A DNA stretch of 64,000 nucleotides, from assembly GCF_900114155.1 (NCBI RefSeq), contig NZ_FOSC01000010.1, forward strand, positions 62,001 through 126,000, read 5' to 3'. Made by a program: the position numbers and the translations under genes. This document shows, piece after piece, positions 41,910-50,168 of this stretch. The notes under the pieces were generated by a model. That model made no database searches. It saw nothing but the letters and a program-made list of their open reading frames with translations, and was not told the DNA's origin. The stretch's first letter is position 1; every line of letters starts with the position of its first letter. The stretch is from Marinobacter persicus. Lineage in GTDB: Bacteria > Pseudomonadota > Gammaproteobacteria > Pseudomonadales > Oleiphilaceae.

Positions 41910-42635
41910 GTGGACAGTTGCTGTGAGAACAAGGCCGGCGAATTGGCGCAACTCAGATCGAGCCAGAGCCGGGTGCTTTATATTGCGCTTGCGATTAACG
42001 CGGTGATGTTCGTCGTGGAATTCAGCGCTGGCTGGATTGCGGCTTCCACCGCACTGCTTGGCGATTCCCTGGACATGTTTGGCGACGCGTCCGTCTACGC
42101 GCTGACGCTGTTCGTGCTGGAGAGAAGCCGTCGCGCCCGTGCCGGGGCTGCCCTGTTCAAAGGCGGGTTCATGCTGTTGTTCGGGCTCGTGGTTGTTGCC
42201 GACGCGATAAGGAAGGTGCTGATTCAAGAGCTTCCCGCTGCGGACTGGATGGGCGCGGTTGGCGTTCTTGCCTTGCTGGCCAACGGCGTGTGTTTCGCGT
42301 TGCTCTATCGCCACCGGGCAGACGATCTCAACATGCGCTCCACCTGGCTTTGCTCCAGGAACGACCTGTGCGCTAACAGCAGTGTGATCATTGCCGCAGG
42401 ACTGGTCGCGGTCACCAACACACTCTGGCCGGACATTATTGTGGGCCTTGCCATTGCCGCGCTTTTCCTGCACTCCGCCTGGCAGGTCATCCGCGAAGGT
42501 ATGCAGGAATGGCGTGCCGGTGGCGCAGAAGCCGCCGATCAATCCTGCGAAGCGCCGGCTGAGACCTCAGGCGATAGCTGCTGCTCTTCTTCGAAAAGCG
42601 CTTGTGGCAGTCAATCGGGAGAGCCATCCCGGTGA
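41910..42635 (+). CDS. Cation diffusion facilitator-like metal transporter
   Basis: A 241-residue, six-helix transporter with GTG start after TAGGAGG. The site A motifs GDSLDMFGDAS and CSRNDLCANSS use Asp/Asn residues and no His. Cysteines cluster at both ends (DSCCEN and SCEAP...GDSCCSSSKSACG), suggesting metal capture at the cytosolic face. Co-location with the ZntR-type regulator suggests efflux of zinc, cadmium or lead; the exact metal is not clear. It overlaps the next GTG start. Confidence 0.83.
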   Translation: MDSCCENKAGELAQLRSSQSRVLYIALAINAVMFVVEFSAGWIAASTALLGDSLDMFGDASVYALTLFVLERSRRARAGAALFKGGFMLLFGLVVVADAIRKVLIQELPAADWMGAVGVLALLANGVCFALLYRHRADDLNMRSTWLCSRNDLCANSSVIIAAGLVAVTNTLWPDIIVGLAIAALFLHSAWQVIREGMQEWRAGGAEAADQSCEAPAETSGDSCCSSSKSACGSQSGEPSR

Positions 42636-42880
42636 CCAATACTAGCCAGACGATTCCATGGGGACTGCTGCTGACGGCCTGGCATGACGACCCAGAGGTT
42701 TTCAGCGCATGGGAAGCAGCGGAGGCAGCCGGCCTCGATCTGGTCCAGGCGCGTGCAGACATGCAATCCGACCGAATCAACGCCATTCTTGAAAAGGACT
42801 CGGAAGACTGGGTTGATACCTTGCAAGCCTGGGCCAACAAAAAGTTGACCGATATGGCAGAGGAACTGGCCGATGAATAA
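42632..42880 (+). CDS. Small hypothetical protein of the metal operon
   Basis: An 82-residue acidic, helical protein with GTG start overlapping the transporter stop. No motif is recognised; the WHDDPEVFSAWEAAEAAG and EDWVDTLQAWANKKL segments look amphipathic. Its coupling to the transporter on one side and DUF3703 on the other suggests a helper role. Confidence 0.55.
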   Translation: MTNTSQTIPWGLLLTAWHDDPEVFSAWEAAEAAGLDLVQARADMQSDRINAILEKDSEDWVDTLQAWANKKLTDMAEELADE

Positions 42881-43229
42881 TGAACTCAAGGCGTACTACC
42901 TGACAGAGCTGGCCGCCGCCGTTGACGCTGAAAATAAGGGCGATATCGATACAGCGTTCAGACATCTGGAACGGGCTCATATTCTGAGCCAGAAGTTCGC
43001 GTTTGCCCATGCGGCAACGCACTTGCGCATGCTCCGGCTGGGCTGGAAAACGCGCGATACCCGAGAGGTTTTCGGGCAGATGGCGCGGGCAATGGCGGCG
43101 TTGCTGGTGTCACGCATCTGGGTGCCTGTTGGCAACACGGGGCGTGCGAACGTCAGCGCATTTGAACCAATGGCCGTGCCGGAAGACTTGGCGAACGTTC
43201 TGGGACACCAGAAGTCTTCCAACAGGTAA
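42873..43229 (+). CDS. DUF3703 family protein
   Basis: A 118-residue protein that fits DUF3703 (NNELKAYYLTELAAAVDAEN and HLERAHILSQKFAFAHAATH). These proteins often stand next to metal transporters. Its function is unknown; the AHAATHLRML region is rich in His and could bind metal. It overlaps the upstream ORF by eight bases. Confidence 0.72.
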   Translation: MNNELKAYYLTELAAAVDAENKGDIDTAFRHLERAHILSQKFAFAHAATHLRMLRLGWKTRDTREVFGQMARAMAALLVSRIWVPVGNTGRANVSAFEPMAVPEDLANVLGHQKSSNR

Positions 43230-43246
43230 TTGAAGGACACCATCTG

Positions 43247-43873
43247 ATGATCACACTCTGCCTCCAACACCATGCAAAGCGCTTTGCATCCATGGCATTG
43301 ATGACGCTGGCAATCCTCCTCAGTGGCTGCATGGGCGAGGATGCGCCGGATTGGCACGGGACAGACATCAGCGGCGTAATGCCCAAGCTTGAATTCAATT
43401 TGACCGACAGCCGGGGAACCTCGGTTTCAGGCGACGATTACAGTGGTCAGGTAAGAATGCTGTTTTTCGGATTTACCTCTTGCCCTGATGTTTGCCCCAC
43501 CACCCTGCAAAAACTCAGTCAGGCCGTTAGCGGCCTGAGCCCGGAAGACAAGGAGGAGGTACTTACATTGTTCGTCAGTGTCGACCCGGAGCGCGACACG
43601 CCCGCACGGCTGGCAGAGTACGTCAATTTTTTTGGTGAAAGGATCGTCGGGCTCACCGGCAAAGCCGCTGACCTCCGAACGCTCACCCAGCGATACCGGA
43701 CCACGTTCGGGCATGAAGAACCGGACGCAGAAGGTGATTACGCCGTTACTCACAGCGGTGCAGTCTATGTGTTTGATCGGGAGGGTAATCCTCGCCTGCT
43801 TATGCGACCGGAAGATTTGAGCGCTCAAGCCATTCGGCAGGACCTTGTTGCCCTGCTTGAAGAGGATTCCTGA
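43247..43873 (+). CDS. SCO family copper chaperone-like lipoprotein
   Basis: A 208-residue thioredoxin-fold protein. A lipoprotein signal ends in LSGCM (Cys about 28). The metal/redox motif SCPDVCP is present, and the distant His lies in VTHSGAVYVFD. SCO proteins deliver copper to cytochrome oxidase or reduce thiols in the periplasm. Last intact gene of the metal operon. Confidence 0.85.
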   Translation: MITLCLQHHAKRFASMALMTLAILLSGCMGEDAPDWHGTDISGVMPKLEFNLTDSRGTSVSGDDYSGQVRMLFFGFTSCPDVCPTTLQKLSQAVSGLSPEDKEEVLTLFVSVDPERDTPARLAEYVNFFGERIVGLTGKAADLRTLTQRYRTTFGHEEPDAEGDYAVTHSGAVYVFDREGNPRLLMRPEDLSAQAIRQDLVALLEEDS

Positions 43874-43899
43874 ATGACTTGAAGCTCTGGAGGAAAGCT

Positions 43900-43926
43900 A
43901 TGACTCGAATATTCGCTTTTGTTTAA
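43900..43926 (+). pseudogene. Truncated ORF after SCO gene
   Basis: An ATG after GGAGGAAAGCT opens a frame that stops after eight codons (MTRIFAFV). The excellent ribosome site and signal-peptide-like start suggest the front of a real gene whose remainder has been replaced, marking a recombination junction near 43925. Confidence 0.5.
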
Positions 43927-43944
43927 GTGGGAACAGGTGCGCGG

Positions 43945-43992
43945 CCAAAACTGGCGGCGTAGGTCACCAAAACCTGGCGTAGCTGCCAAAAC
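43945..43992 (+). repeat. CCAAAAC iterons at an internal junction
   Basis: CCAAAAC occurs at 43945, 43967 and 43986, each followed by an approximate TGGCG or TGGTG. The 22- and 19-base spacings put them on about one face of the helix. They lie immediately after the truncated ORF, as expected for protein-binding sites at a mobile element end. Confidence 0.5.
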
Positions 43993-44046
43993 ATGGTGTC
44001 AAGAACACAGGCAGGCAAGCCTCCTGATGAGCTGTCGAGCAGGGGT

Positions 44047-44697
44047 TTAAAATTCCACACCAAGGTCGATGATGATCGGTGGGTTTGTCGGCTTGTACCT
44101 TTCTGTACACGTTGACGCGTTCGCGAACTTAATCCCATCGCTTTCGCGAACTCCAAACCCATATCCTTCGTGGATGTGACCGAAGATGTGGGCTTTAAGG
44201 TTTGGCAGACGATCGATAGTCTTCGCAAGCTCAAAACTACCGACACGTTCACCGAGATCAGGAATCCAGTCGAAGATCCCCAAGGGCGGGCCATGGGTAA
44301 TCAAGACATTGGTGTCATTTGGCACAAGGGCCATCTTTTTGGCCATCAGATCCGGATGCGCATTAAACGACATGTTCCGGAAGAATGGAGTCCATGGACT
44401 GCCATGAAACTTGACGCCATTGATCACCGTGGACTCGTCTTCCAGGTAGATGACGCCGCAGTTCTCGCATTGCTCGCGCATCCACGGCCCGTAATCTTCG
44501 AAACAAAAGTCATGATTGCCGGCGATCAAAAGCTTGTAGCTGTGAGGAAGGGACCCAAGCCACTCGATAGCCTCGAAGCCTTTAGGGATACTCCCACTGC
44601 CGGTCAGGTCGCCTGCATGTATTAGCGCATCGCCATCGGGAATCGGCAACATTTTTTCATGCCGGCTGTGCGTGTCAGATATGCATACCAGTCTCAT
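44047..44697 (-). CDS. Metallophosphoesterase (calcineurin-like)
   Basis: A 216-residue phosphoesterase with all metal motifs: SDTHS (Asp8, His10), HAGDLT (Asp30), AGNHDF (Asn61, His62), LITHGPP and FGHIHEGYG. The substrate may be a nucleotide, nucleic acid or phosphodiester. It lies 114 bp downstream of the helicase in the same direction, so it may be a cargo gene of the recombinase element. Confidence 0.85.
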   Translation of the reverse strand: MRLVCISDTHSRHEKMLPIPDGDALIHAGDLTGSGSIPKGFEAIEWLGSLPHSYKLLIAGNHDFCFEDYGPWMREQCENCGVIYLEDESTVINGVKFHGSPWTPFFRNMSFNAHPDLMAKKMALVPNDTNVLITHGPPLGIFDWIPDLGERVGSFELAKTIDRLPNLKAHIFGHIHEGYGFGVRESDGIKFANASTCTERYKPTNPPIIIDLGVEF

Positions 44698-44811
44698 GAG
44701 CGCTTAGTACCGCGAGTTGATTCAGTCCGCATTAGTATGTCCTAAAACTGGATCTCAATCCTCTGACGTCGCCACATAAAATTACTGAAAGGAAACTCGA
44801 GCCGACTTGGT

Positions 44812-47028
44812 TCAGTTTGTCGATGATTGCATTAGGTCCGGAAGAGTAACGTTTCGACGAGCCGCAGAAGCGGGTGCCAGAATTGCCTCTTCTGCTGCTT
44901 TTCGATCACCGACAAGCACGACCTGATCTACGCCTCTTGTTATGGCGGTGTAAATTAACGTTTGATCCAGCAGGCGAGATCGCCGAATAGGGATAATAGC
45001 CCGGTTAAATTGGCTGCCTTGAGACTTGTGTACGGTGATTGAATAAGCGTGGGTCAGCGCTTCTAGTTGATGCGACTTGAGGGCGATTTCCGTCCCTTCG
45101 AAATCAACGATGCAGCAGTCCGACTGTTCGTTATTGACAGGCAGCGCTGAGACAATGCGGCCTAAAGATCCATTTCGTAAGTCAATGGCGTAGTCGTTTT
45201 TGGTGAACATGACCAGGTCGCCAACGGAGAGAAGCACACGCTCGAGGGTCATGCCTTGTACCACCCCGAACTCTGAGTTAAAGCAAAATACTGGTTCTGC
45301 ATCGCGTTGAAGGTGGTCCCGGAACAGTTGGTTAATGTGCTGGACGCCTCCATTCCCGGATCGGGTGGTGGAGAGTACTTGAACGCTGTAGTCAGTTCCG
45401 GTCCCTCCAAGCTGTCGATATAGGCGCTGAACCGTTTGGTCCAGGGAATTCTCCGGGCACTCAATCATTGAAACCCCGTTTCCGATTCCTTCGAACTCAG
45501 CAAAGCTGGGAATCTGGTGAGATCTTACTGCTGAGGCTACCAACGGAATCCCGCTGGCTTCGGATTGGCGTTTTACCACTTTTAACTCGGTCTGCGGAAT
45601 AGAAGGGTGTCCCGCAAGCGCGTGCAAAACAAGTCCTGGGCCTATCGGTGGGAGTTGGCTCGGGTCTCCGACGAGCACTAGCTGTGTGCCCGGTGGAATG
45701 TGTGCTAAGAGCCGATAGAAGAGGATCACGTCCACCATGGAAACTTCATCCACTACGACCAGCGATCCCTCACCAAGCATGGTTTCTTCCACCGAGTGGA
45801 GAAATGCTGCAATCGTCATTGAGCCCCGGCCTGTGGCTTCGCTCATTCGCTGTGCGGCCCGGCCTGCAAGTGCGACCTGAAAGATGGCGGTGCCTGGTGA
45901 AACGGCTTCTACGGCCTCGTAGAGGGCCTTCAGGACAGTTGTTTTGCCGGTTCCCGCACCGCCTAAAATTAAGCTGGCGTTGGAGGTAACGCTGCATTGA
46001 ACTGCTTGTTTCTGTTCCAAAGAAAGCTCGAAGCCTTGTGCCTGTTCGTACTGCCCGATGGCTGATTCAACGGACTCGTGACTCGGAGCCCCGGTTTGAA
46101 AGATTGATCCTTGGGAGGCGTTTTCACCCTCAATGATTTCATGGAGTCGCTGAGCGACTTGGCTCTCAATGATATAGGTGCCTGCTGACTGATAGCGGTC
46201 TGATACCTTGCGGTATTGGGTGCTTTCTCCCAATGCCAGAGCTTGATCCACCAGGTCTTTTTTCAGCAATAGCCGGTTAACCGCTTGCCGTAGATTGGTT
46301 TCCGGAAGACAGGTGTGGCCGTTGGAAAGGCCACGGTACAAGGCTTCCTCAACAGCGGCTTCTAGGCGACGGTGATCGTTTTCGGAGACACCGAATCGAT
46401 TCCTTGCGAGCCCGTCTACGATTTTCCATTTCGCTTCAAAGCTGATCAGGAGGTAAGGATTGGATTCGACTTTATCTCGGGCCTGATCGCCATAGCAGGA
46501 GATGACCTTTTGGCCGATTGAACGGTTAATGCCCATTTGATCGAGCCAAAGCAGGACCTCTCCAACATTGTGTTGCTGGAAAGCATGACAGATTAACTGA
46601 GCTGACTCCTCAGTAACGACGGTGGTAAGTGCAGGAATTTCCCGCTGTTCTATCAGGTTGATCAGATCGGGTCCAAAGCGGTCGTAAAGTTTGCGAGCTT
46701 TAACGTGACCAACCCCGGTAATGTTAGGGTTTTCGGCGATCCAGGCAATGATGTTTTGACCTGATGGCCGGAGGATTCTAGCCGTCTCTGCGTAGATTTG
46801 ACGATCATGCTTGACGGACCCCTTGATGACTGTTTTCGTCATCTCGACTGGGCCCTCTACATGCCAGCGCTGCCCCTTGGAAGGAAAGCTTGAATCGGGA
46901 ATCAGCTTCCAATTGCATTGAGCGATATACCGAATTCCCTCCGGGCTAGTCCCGGCCATAATAACACCACCGATTCTACCTCGACTTAAGATCGATGTGA
47001 TGGTCAACTCGACTGACAGATCTGTCAT
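44812..47028 (-). CDS. RecD2-like SF1B DNA helicase
   Basis: A 738-residue helicase. The N-terminal 330 residues hold helix-hairpin-helix repeats (NPNITGVGHVKARKLYDRFG) like RecD2. Walker A is GGAGTGKTT (356-364); then VVVDEVSMVD, GDPSQLPPIGPG, the UvrD_C_2-type YSITVHKSQGSQFNRAI, and YTAITRGVDQVVLVGD. All helicase motifs are intact. It overlaps the 151-residue gene by four bases, so it belongs to the recombinase operon, and may process DNA for transposition or act in phage defence. Confidence 0.85.
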   Translation of the reverse strand: MTDLSVELTITSILSRGRIGGVIMAGTSPEGIRYIAQCNWKLIPDSSFPSKGQRWHVEGPVEMTKTVIKGSVKHDRQIYAETARILRPSGQNIIAWIAENPNITGVGHVKARKLYDRFGPDLINLIEQREIPALTTVVTEESAQLICHAFQQHNVGEVLLWLDQMGINRSIGQKVISCYGDQARDKVESNPYLLISFEAKWKIVDGLARNRFGVSENDHRRLEAAVEEALYRGLSNGHTCLPETNLRQAVNRLLLKKDLVDQALALGESTQYRKVSDRYQSAGTYIIESQVAQRLHEIIEGENASQGSIFQTGAPSHESVESAIGQYEQAQGFELSLEQKQAVQCSVTSNASLILGGAGTGKTTVLKALYEAVEAVSPGTAIFQVALAGRAAQRMSEATGRGSMTIAAFLHSVEETMLGEGSLVVVDEVSMVDVILFYRLLAHIPPGTQLVLVGDPSQLPPIGPGLVLHALAGHPSIPQTELKVVKRQSEASGIPLVASAVRSHQIPSFAEFEGIGNGVSMIECPENSLDQTVQRLYRQLGGTGTDYSVQVLSTTRSGNGGVQHINQLFRDHLQRDAEPVFCFNSEFGVVQGMTLERVLLSVGDLVMFTKNDYAIDLRNGSLGRIVSALPVNNEQSDCCIVDFEGTEIALKSHQLEALTHAYSITVHKSQGSQFNRAIIPIRRSRLLDQTLIYTAITRGVDQVVLVGDRKAAEEAILAPASAARRNVTLPDLMQSSTN

Positions 47029-47480
47029 GGACGCACCATCCGACCGGTCTCAGTCAGGTGTTTTTCGATCATTTCGTAGCGTTTGAGCTTTGCGCGGAGT
47101 TCCATCAGTTCGGCAGAGAGAGCCGCATTTTTTTCCTCAAGGGCCTTAATGCGCTTTTGCGCTTTGTCGTTAATTAGGATGATGCGATCATCAGTGGCTC
47201 TCTCTGAGGACGTAGAGGTGGCCTGAGACGACGATTCGCCACATGGACTGGGGATTATGCCGGAATCGGCTAATTCCTTCTCTAGGGCCTCAAGATCGCC
47301 TTTTACGGTTGGATTCTGGCGAAGGACGGACGTTGCGAAGCCGCATTCTTTGGCGATGTCGGTGCGATTGAGCTGCCGCCCGCGAAGGTAATCTTTCCAG
47401 TCCCCGGCGGCTTTGCGTTCTTCAATCCAATCCTTGAACTTTTTAATGTTTGCGGCTGCTATTTGTTGGCCACTCGCCAT
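47025..47480 (-). CDS. Recombinase-operon accessory protein with coiled coil (VPA1267-like)
   Basis: A 151-residue protein from ATG 47480. The N-terminal half contains RGRQLNRTDIAKECGFATSV, a helix-turn-helix-like segment, then LRQNPTVKGDLEALEKELAD; the C-terminal 45 residues form a coiled coil (KRIKALEEKNAALSAELMEL). It resembles what I recall of VPA1267-family proteins found beside tyrosine-recombinase gene sets in vibrio islands; that resemblance is from memory. It probably binds DNA and supports recombination. Confidence 0.6.
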   Translation of the reverse strand: MASGQQIAAANIKKFKDWIEERKAAGDWKDYLRGRQLNRTDIAKECGFATSVLRQNPTVKGDLEALEKELADSGIIPSPCGESSSQATSTSSERATDDRIILINDKAQKRIKALEEKNAALSAELMELRAKLKRYEMIEKHLTETGRMVRP

Positions 47481-47482
47481 AG

Positions 47483-47977
47483 TTACTTGCGCTCCTTCAG
47501 TGGGACGACATTGCTCTGCCGCGATGATGTGGGGGCCTCTCCGCCACACAGCAGGCAATGGCCAGCATTAGCGCTCTCCGCCTCGACAATAGGCCGAATC
47601 AAATGTGCCGCCTCAATTGAGTTGGCGTGGAGGCGCTCATAGATATTTGCGCAATGGGACCGTAAGGCGAGGATAGTCTTCTCTCTTTCCTCAATCTGTT
47701 CCTTGAGGCGAGCGTTCTGTTCGCGCAAGTGCTCGATGGTGGCATTGCCATCGACCATTCTCCGGCGGGCGTCCAGGTCGGCTATAACCTTCTCTACAAG
47801 GTCGTCGTGAGCCCTCAAGGTCTTGCGTGTTGTCGGGACTTGCTCAGCCACTTTAGTCGCGTTGTAGGTGAAGCTTTCGCCAGCTCGCTTTGCCTCGGAA
47901 GCCAGCTCACGGATGACGGCCTCAATCCGGCGCTCAAGGGCTTCCCCACGTAGTTGGCGCTTACCAGTTTTCTTCAT
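47483..47977 (-). CDS. Coiled-coil accessory protein of recombinase operon (TnpC-like)
   Basis: A 164-residue protein from ATG 47977, preceded by AGGAC. It is basic and helical with a long coiled coil (TIEHLREQNARLKEQIEERE) and ends with a CxxC knuckle (GHCLLCGGEAP). Size, charge and position directly after large tyrosine recombinases recall TnpC of the Tn554 family, a helper of recombination. Sequence identity to TnpC is not shown. Confidence 0.6.
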   Translation of the reverse strand: MKKTGKRQLRGEALERRIEAVIRELASEAKRAGESFTYNATKVAEQVPTTRKTLRAHDDLVEKVIADLDARRRMVDGNATIEHLREQNARLKEQIEEREKTILALRSHCANIYERLHANSIEAAHLIRPIVEAESANAGHCLLCGGEAPTSSRQSNVVPLKERK

Positions 47978-47987
47978 CACACATGTC

Positions 47988-50168
47988 CTATTCAATCTCG
48001 ACTGCCGGAATCCGGTTAAGCACCACACCGACGTTCGTTCGAACGCGCTTGAAGTGATCAATCTGGGGTGACTCCTCGAACCCCTGCACTTCAATGGCGT
48101 CAATGATTAAATCAGCCTCCCTGGCGATTCGTTGCAGCTCCTGAACGTGCTCCTTGTTGCCGGGATCTACAGTCAAGTGCTCACAGGGGCCGGGATCTTC
48201 TGTTTCGCAGCTGAAACAGCTTAAATTGTGAGGGCATGGGGCCGTGCTCCAATCCAGCATGCATACGCCGTGAGGCATTGGATTCACCATCCGGACGACA
48301 GCTGCTAGGTATTCTTCCGCCTCCTCTCTGGCGAACTCAGCCAGTGCGGCATAGGTATCGGTGGTATTGCCCACGGCAATTTTGTCACGGATGGCCTGCT
48401 TCATCCGTTCGGAGCGTTCCCGGTTGCTCGTTTGGTCATAAACAGCGTTTTGCTGCCTATGTTTGCGGTTGAAGATCAGTGCAATCTGATCCTCGGTTAG
48501 ACCGCCATTCTGGTAGATGGTATTGAGCCAGTGGCGCACGTCATGAGTCGTAAATTTGACGAACTCTTCGTTTCGTGGATCAATGATCTCCAGGCGGGAG
48601 AAGACGCTGTCTTCGTGGTTGCCGGTCCCCCTTGATCGAGCTTCGCCTGCGAGCCAAGAAGAGAACTGACGGTCACCGACTACCGAAAACTCATCGGACT
48701 TGGTGCTACGAGTCTCGCTGAGTGCGTACTTCTGCGTCACTAGCAGGGCTTCGTAGGGGTAAATGACCGGTTTACCTTCGTTGGTTTTCAGCAATGGTCG
48801 CATTTCAAAGCTAAAGCGCTCTTCCAGCTCCAGGTTATGGTCCGGGGCCGCATAAACTTTGCCAGCCAACTGCGCTTCTTGTGCTTCATCCAAGATGTCG
48901 CGGACTACGTCTCTGGTCTTTTGCGGGATAAGAACAGAGGTGTGCTTTTCTAAATTCATGAAGGAAACCACTCGGAGATCCGTGTCCCAACTGGTTCGCT
49001 GTTGGCCCTTGTTCCTAGAGTTGGCGATAGCTGGTAATTCGCCTCTTTGAGCCGCCTCTTGTGCGGCTAAGAGCATGTAAAAAGTGCTTCTGTCGACCCC
49101 AAGGGCTCGGGCAGCCTTGGTTTTAATTCCACCGACTTCTTCGAGAGCGCCAATCGCATCAACAAAACATTGACCTTGGTTGTACCAGGCACCTTTGGGA
49201 TTGATCATCAAGTGATTAGGATTACGGGTCCATTCGTGAGCCCATTGGGCAACGAAGTATCGTAACGCTTCTGGATCAGCATAGATTGCGGACCAATCGA
49301 GACCGGATTCTGAGCGCATGCGCTCAGCCACGGCCCGGGCATCTGACGTTAACTCGAAGAGGGCCTCTACAGCGTCCTCCACGACCTCTTTCATGCTCGG
49401 ATGAATGGGGCGAGGCACTGGGAGCCCGCCCTTGGCTGGGTAGTGAAGAATTTGAAGATGGCCGCCCTCGCGGAGAAGGCAATTGGCTGGCAGGGCCATC
49501 AGTTCGCTGATACGAAACCCCGTCGCCATCTGAATTGCCAAGACGTTTAGGAAGAACGCGTCTTTTGCTATGAGTTTCTCGTGATGCCTCGCTGCAATGA
49601 GGTCGCGGAATACCGTATCCGGAACCAGCTTGTTGGCCCTGCCTTCGTCCGTACCATATCGTCCATGTACTGCGGGGTTGGTGAGCCTGCTTTGATAGTC
49701 TAGCGAGAGGCCGAGGCTGACACCCAACCATGACGACGCCGCCTCCAGGTATCCCGATTGCCTAAATGCGGTGCCCTCACCGTACCTCTCAGAAATCAGT
49801 TTCTCTGCCTGGTAGAAGTCATCGGTTTTGAACGTGAGTATTGGGCGCGCACCCAGAACCTCAGCCAGCACTGTCAGGACATTAATTTTGCTATCTGCTG
49901 TTCCTTTACCTGTTTTCTTCTTGAGCCGACCGTCTAGTACCCACAACTTGGTCAGGCTCCGAAGTTCCGTGTGAGTGATGCCGGAGAATCGCAGGATAGC
50001 GCTTCGTCTTCTGGCTACCCCGCGAGTTAACCAGTCAATAACCTCCCATTCATCGTCCTGAAAGGAAGCACCTTGCGGGAGTTCCTCTAACAAAGGGGAG
50101 ACTTTGTCTATCAGAACAGTATTGGCTGGAATCTCAGAAAGCCATTGCCTGAGTTCAGTTGCATTCAT
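47988..50168 (-). CDS. Large tyrosine recombinase/integrase (third of trio)
   Basis: A 726-residue recombinase. Catalytic residues: Arg in ATGFRISELMALP, Lys in YPAKGGLPV, His-x-x-Arg in TTHDVRHWLNT, Lys-His in FNRKHRQQNAVYDQ, with Tyr in that segment. A C-terminal Cys cluster (CMLDW...CPHNLSCFSC...CEHL) may bind zinc. A helix-turn-helix-like KAARALGVDRSTFYMLLA lies in the middle. Its start overlaps the previous stop. The size resembles TnpB of Tn554 or GmtZ-like integrases. Confidence 0.85.
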   Translation of the reverse strand: MNATELRQWLSEIPANTVLIDKVSPLLEELPQGASFQDDEWEVIDWLTRGVARRRSAILRFSGITHTELRSLTKLWVLDGRLKKKTGKGTADSKINVLTVLAEVLGARPILTFKTDDFYQAEKLISERYGEGTAFRQSGYLEAASSWLGVSLGLSLDYQSRLTNPAVHGRYGTDEGRANKLVPDTVFRDLIAARHHEKLIAKDAFFLNVLAIQMATGFRISELMALPANCLLREGGHLQILHYPAKGGLPVPRPIHPSMKEVVEDAVEALFELTSDARAVAERMRSESGLDWSAIYADPEALRYFVAQWAHEWTRNPNHLMINPKGAWYNQGQCFVDAIGALEEVGGIKTKAARALGVDRSTFYMLLAAQEAAQRGELPAIANSRNKGQQRTSWDTDLRVVSFMNLEKHTSVLIPQKTRDVVRDILDEAQEAQLAGKVYAAPDHNLELEERFSFEMRPLLKTNEGKPVIYPYEALLVTQKYALSETRSTKSDEFSVVGDRQFSSWLAGEARSRGTGNHEDSVFSRLEIIDPRNEEFVKFTTHDVRHWLNTIYQNGGLTEDQIALIFNRKHRQQNAVYDQTSNRERSERMKQAIRDKIAVGNTTDTYAALAEFAREEAEEYLAAVVRMVNPMPHGVCMLDWSTAPCPHNLSCFSCETEDPGPCEHLTVDPGNKEHVQELQRIAREADLIIDAIEVQGFEESPQIDHFKRVRTNVGVVLNRIPAVEIE

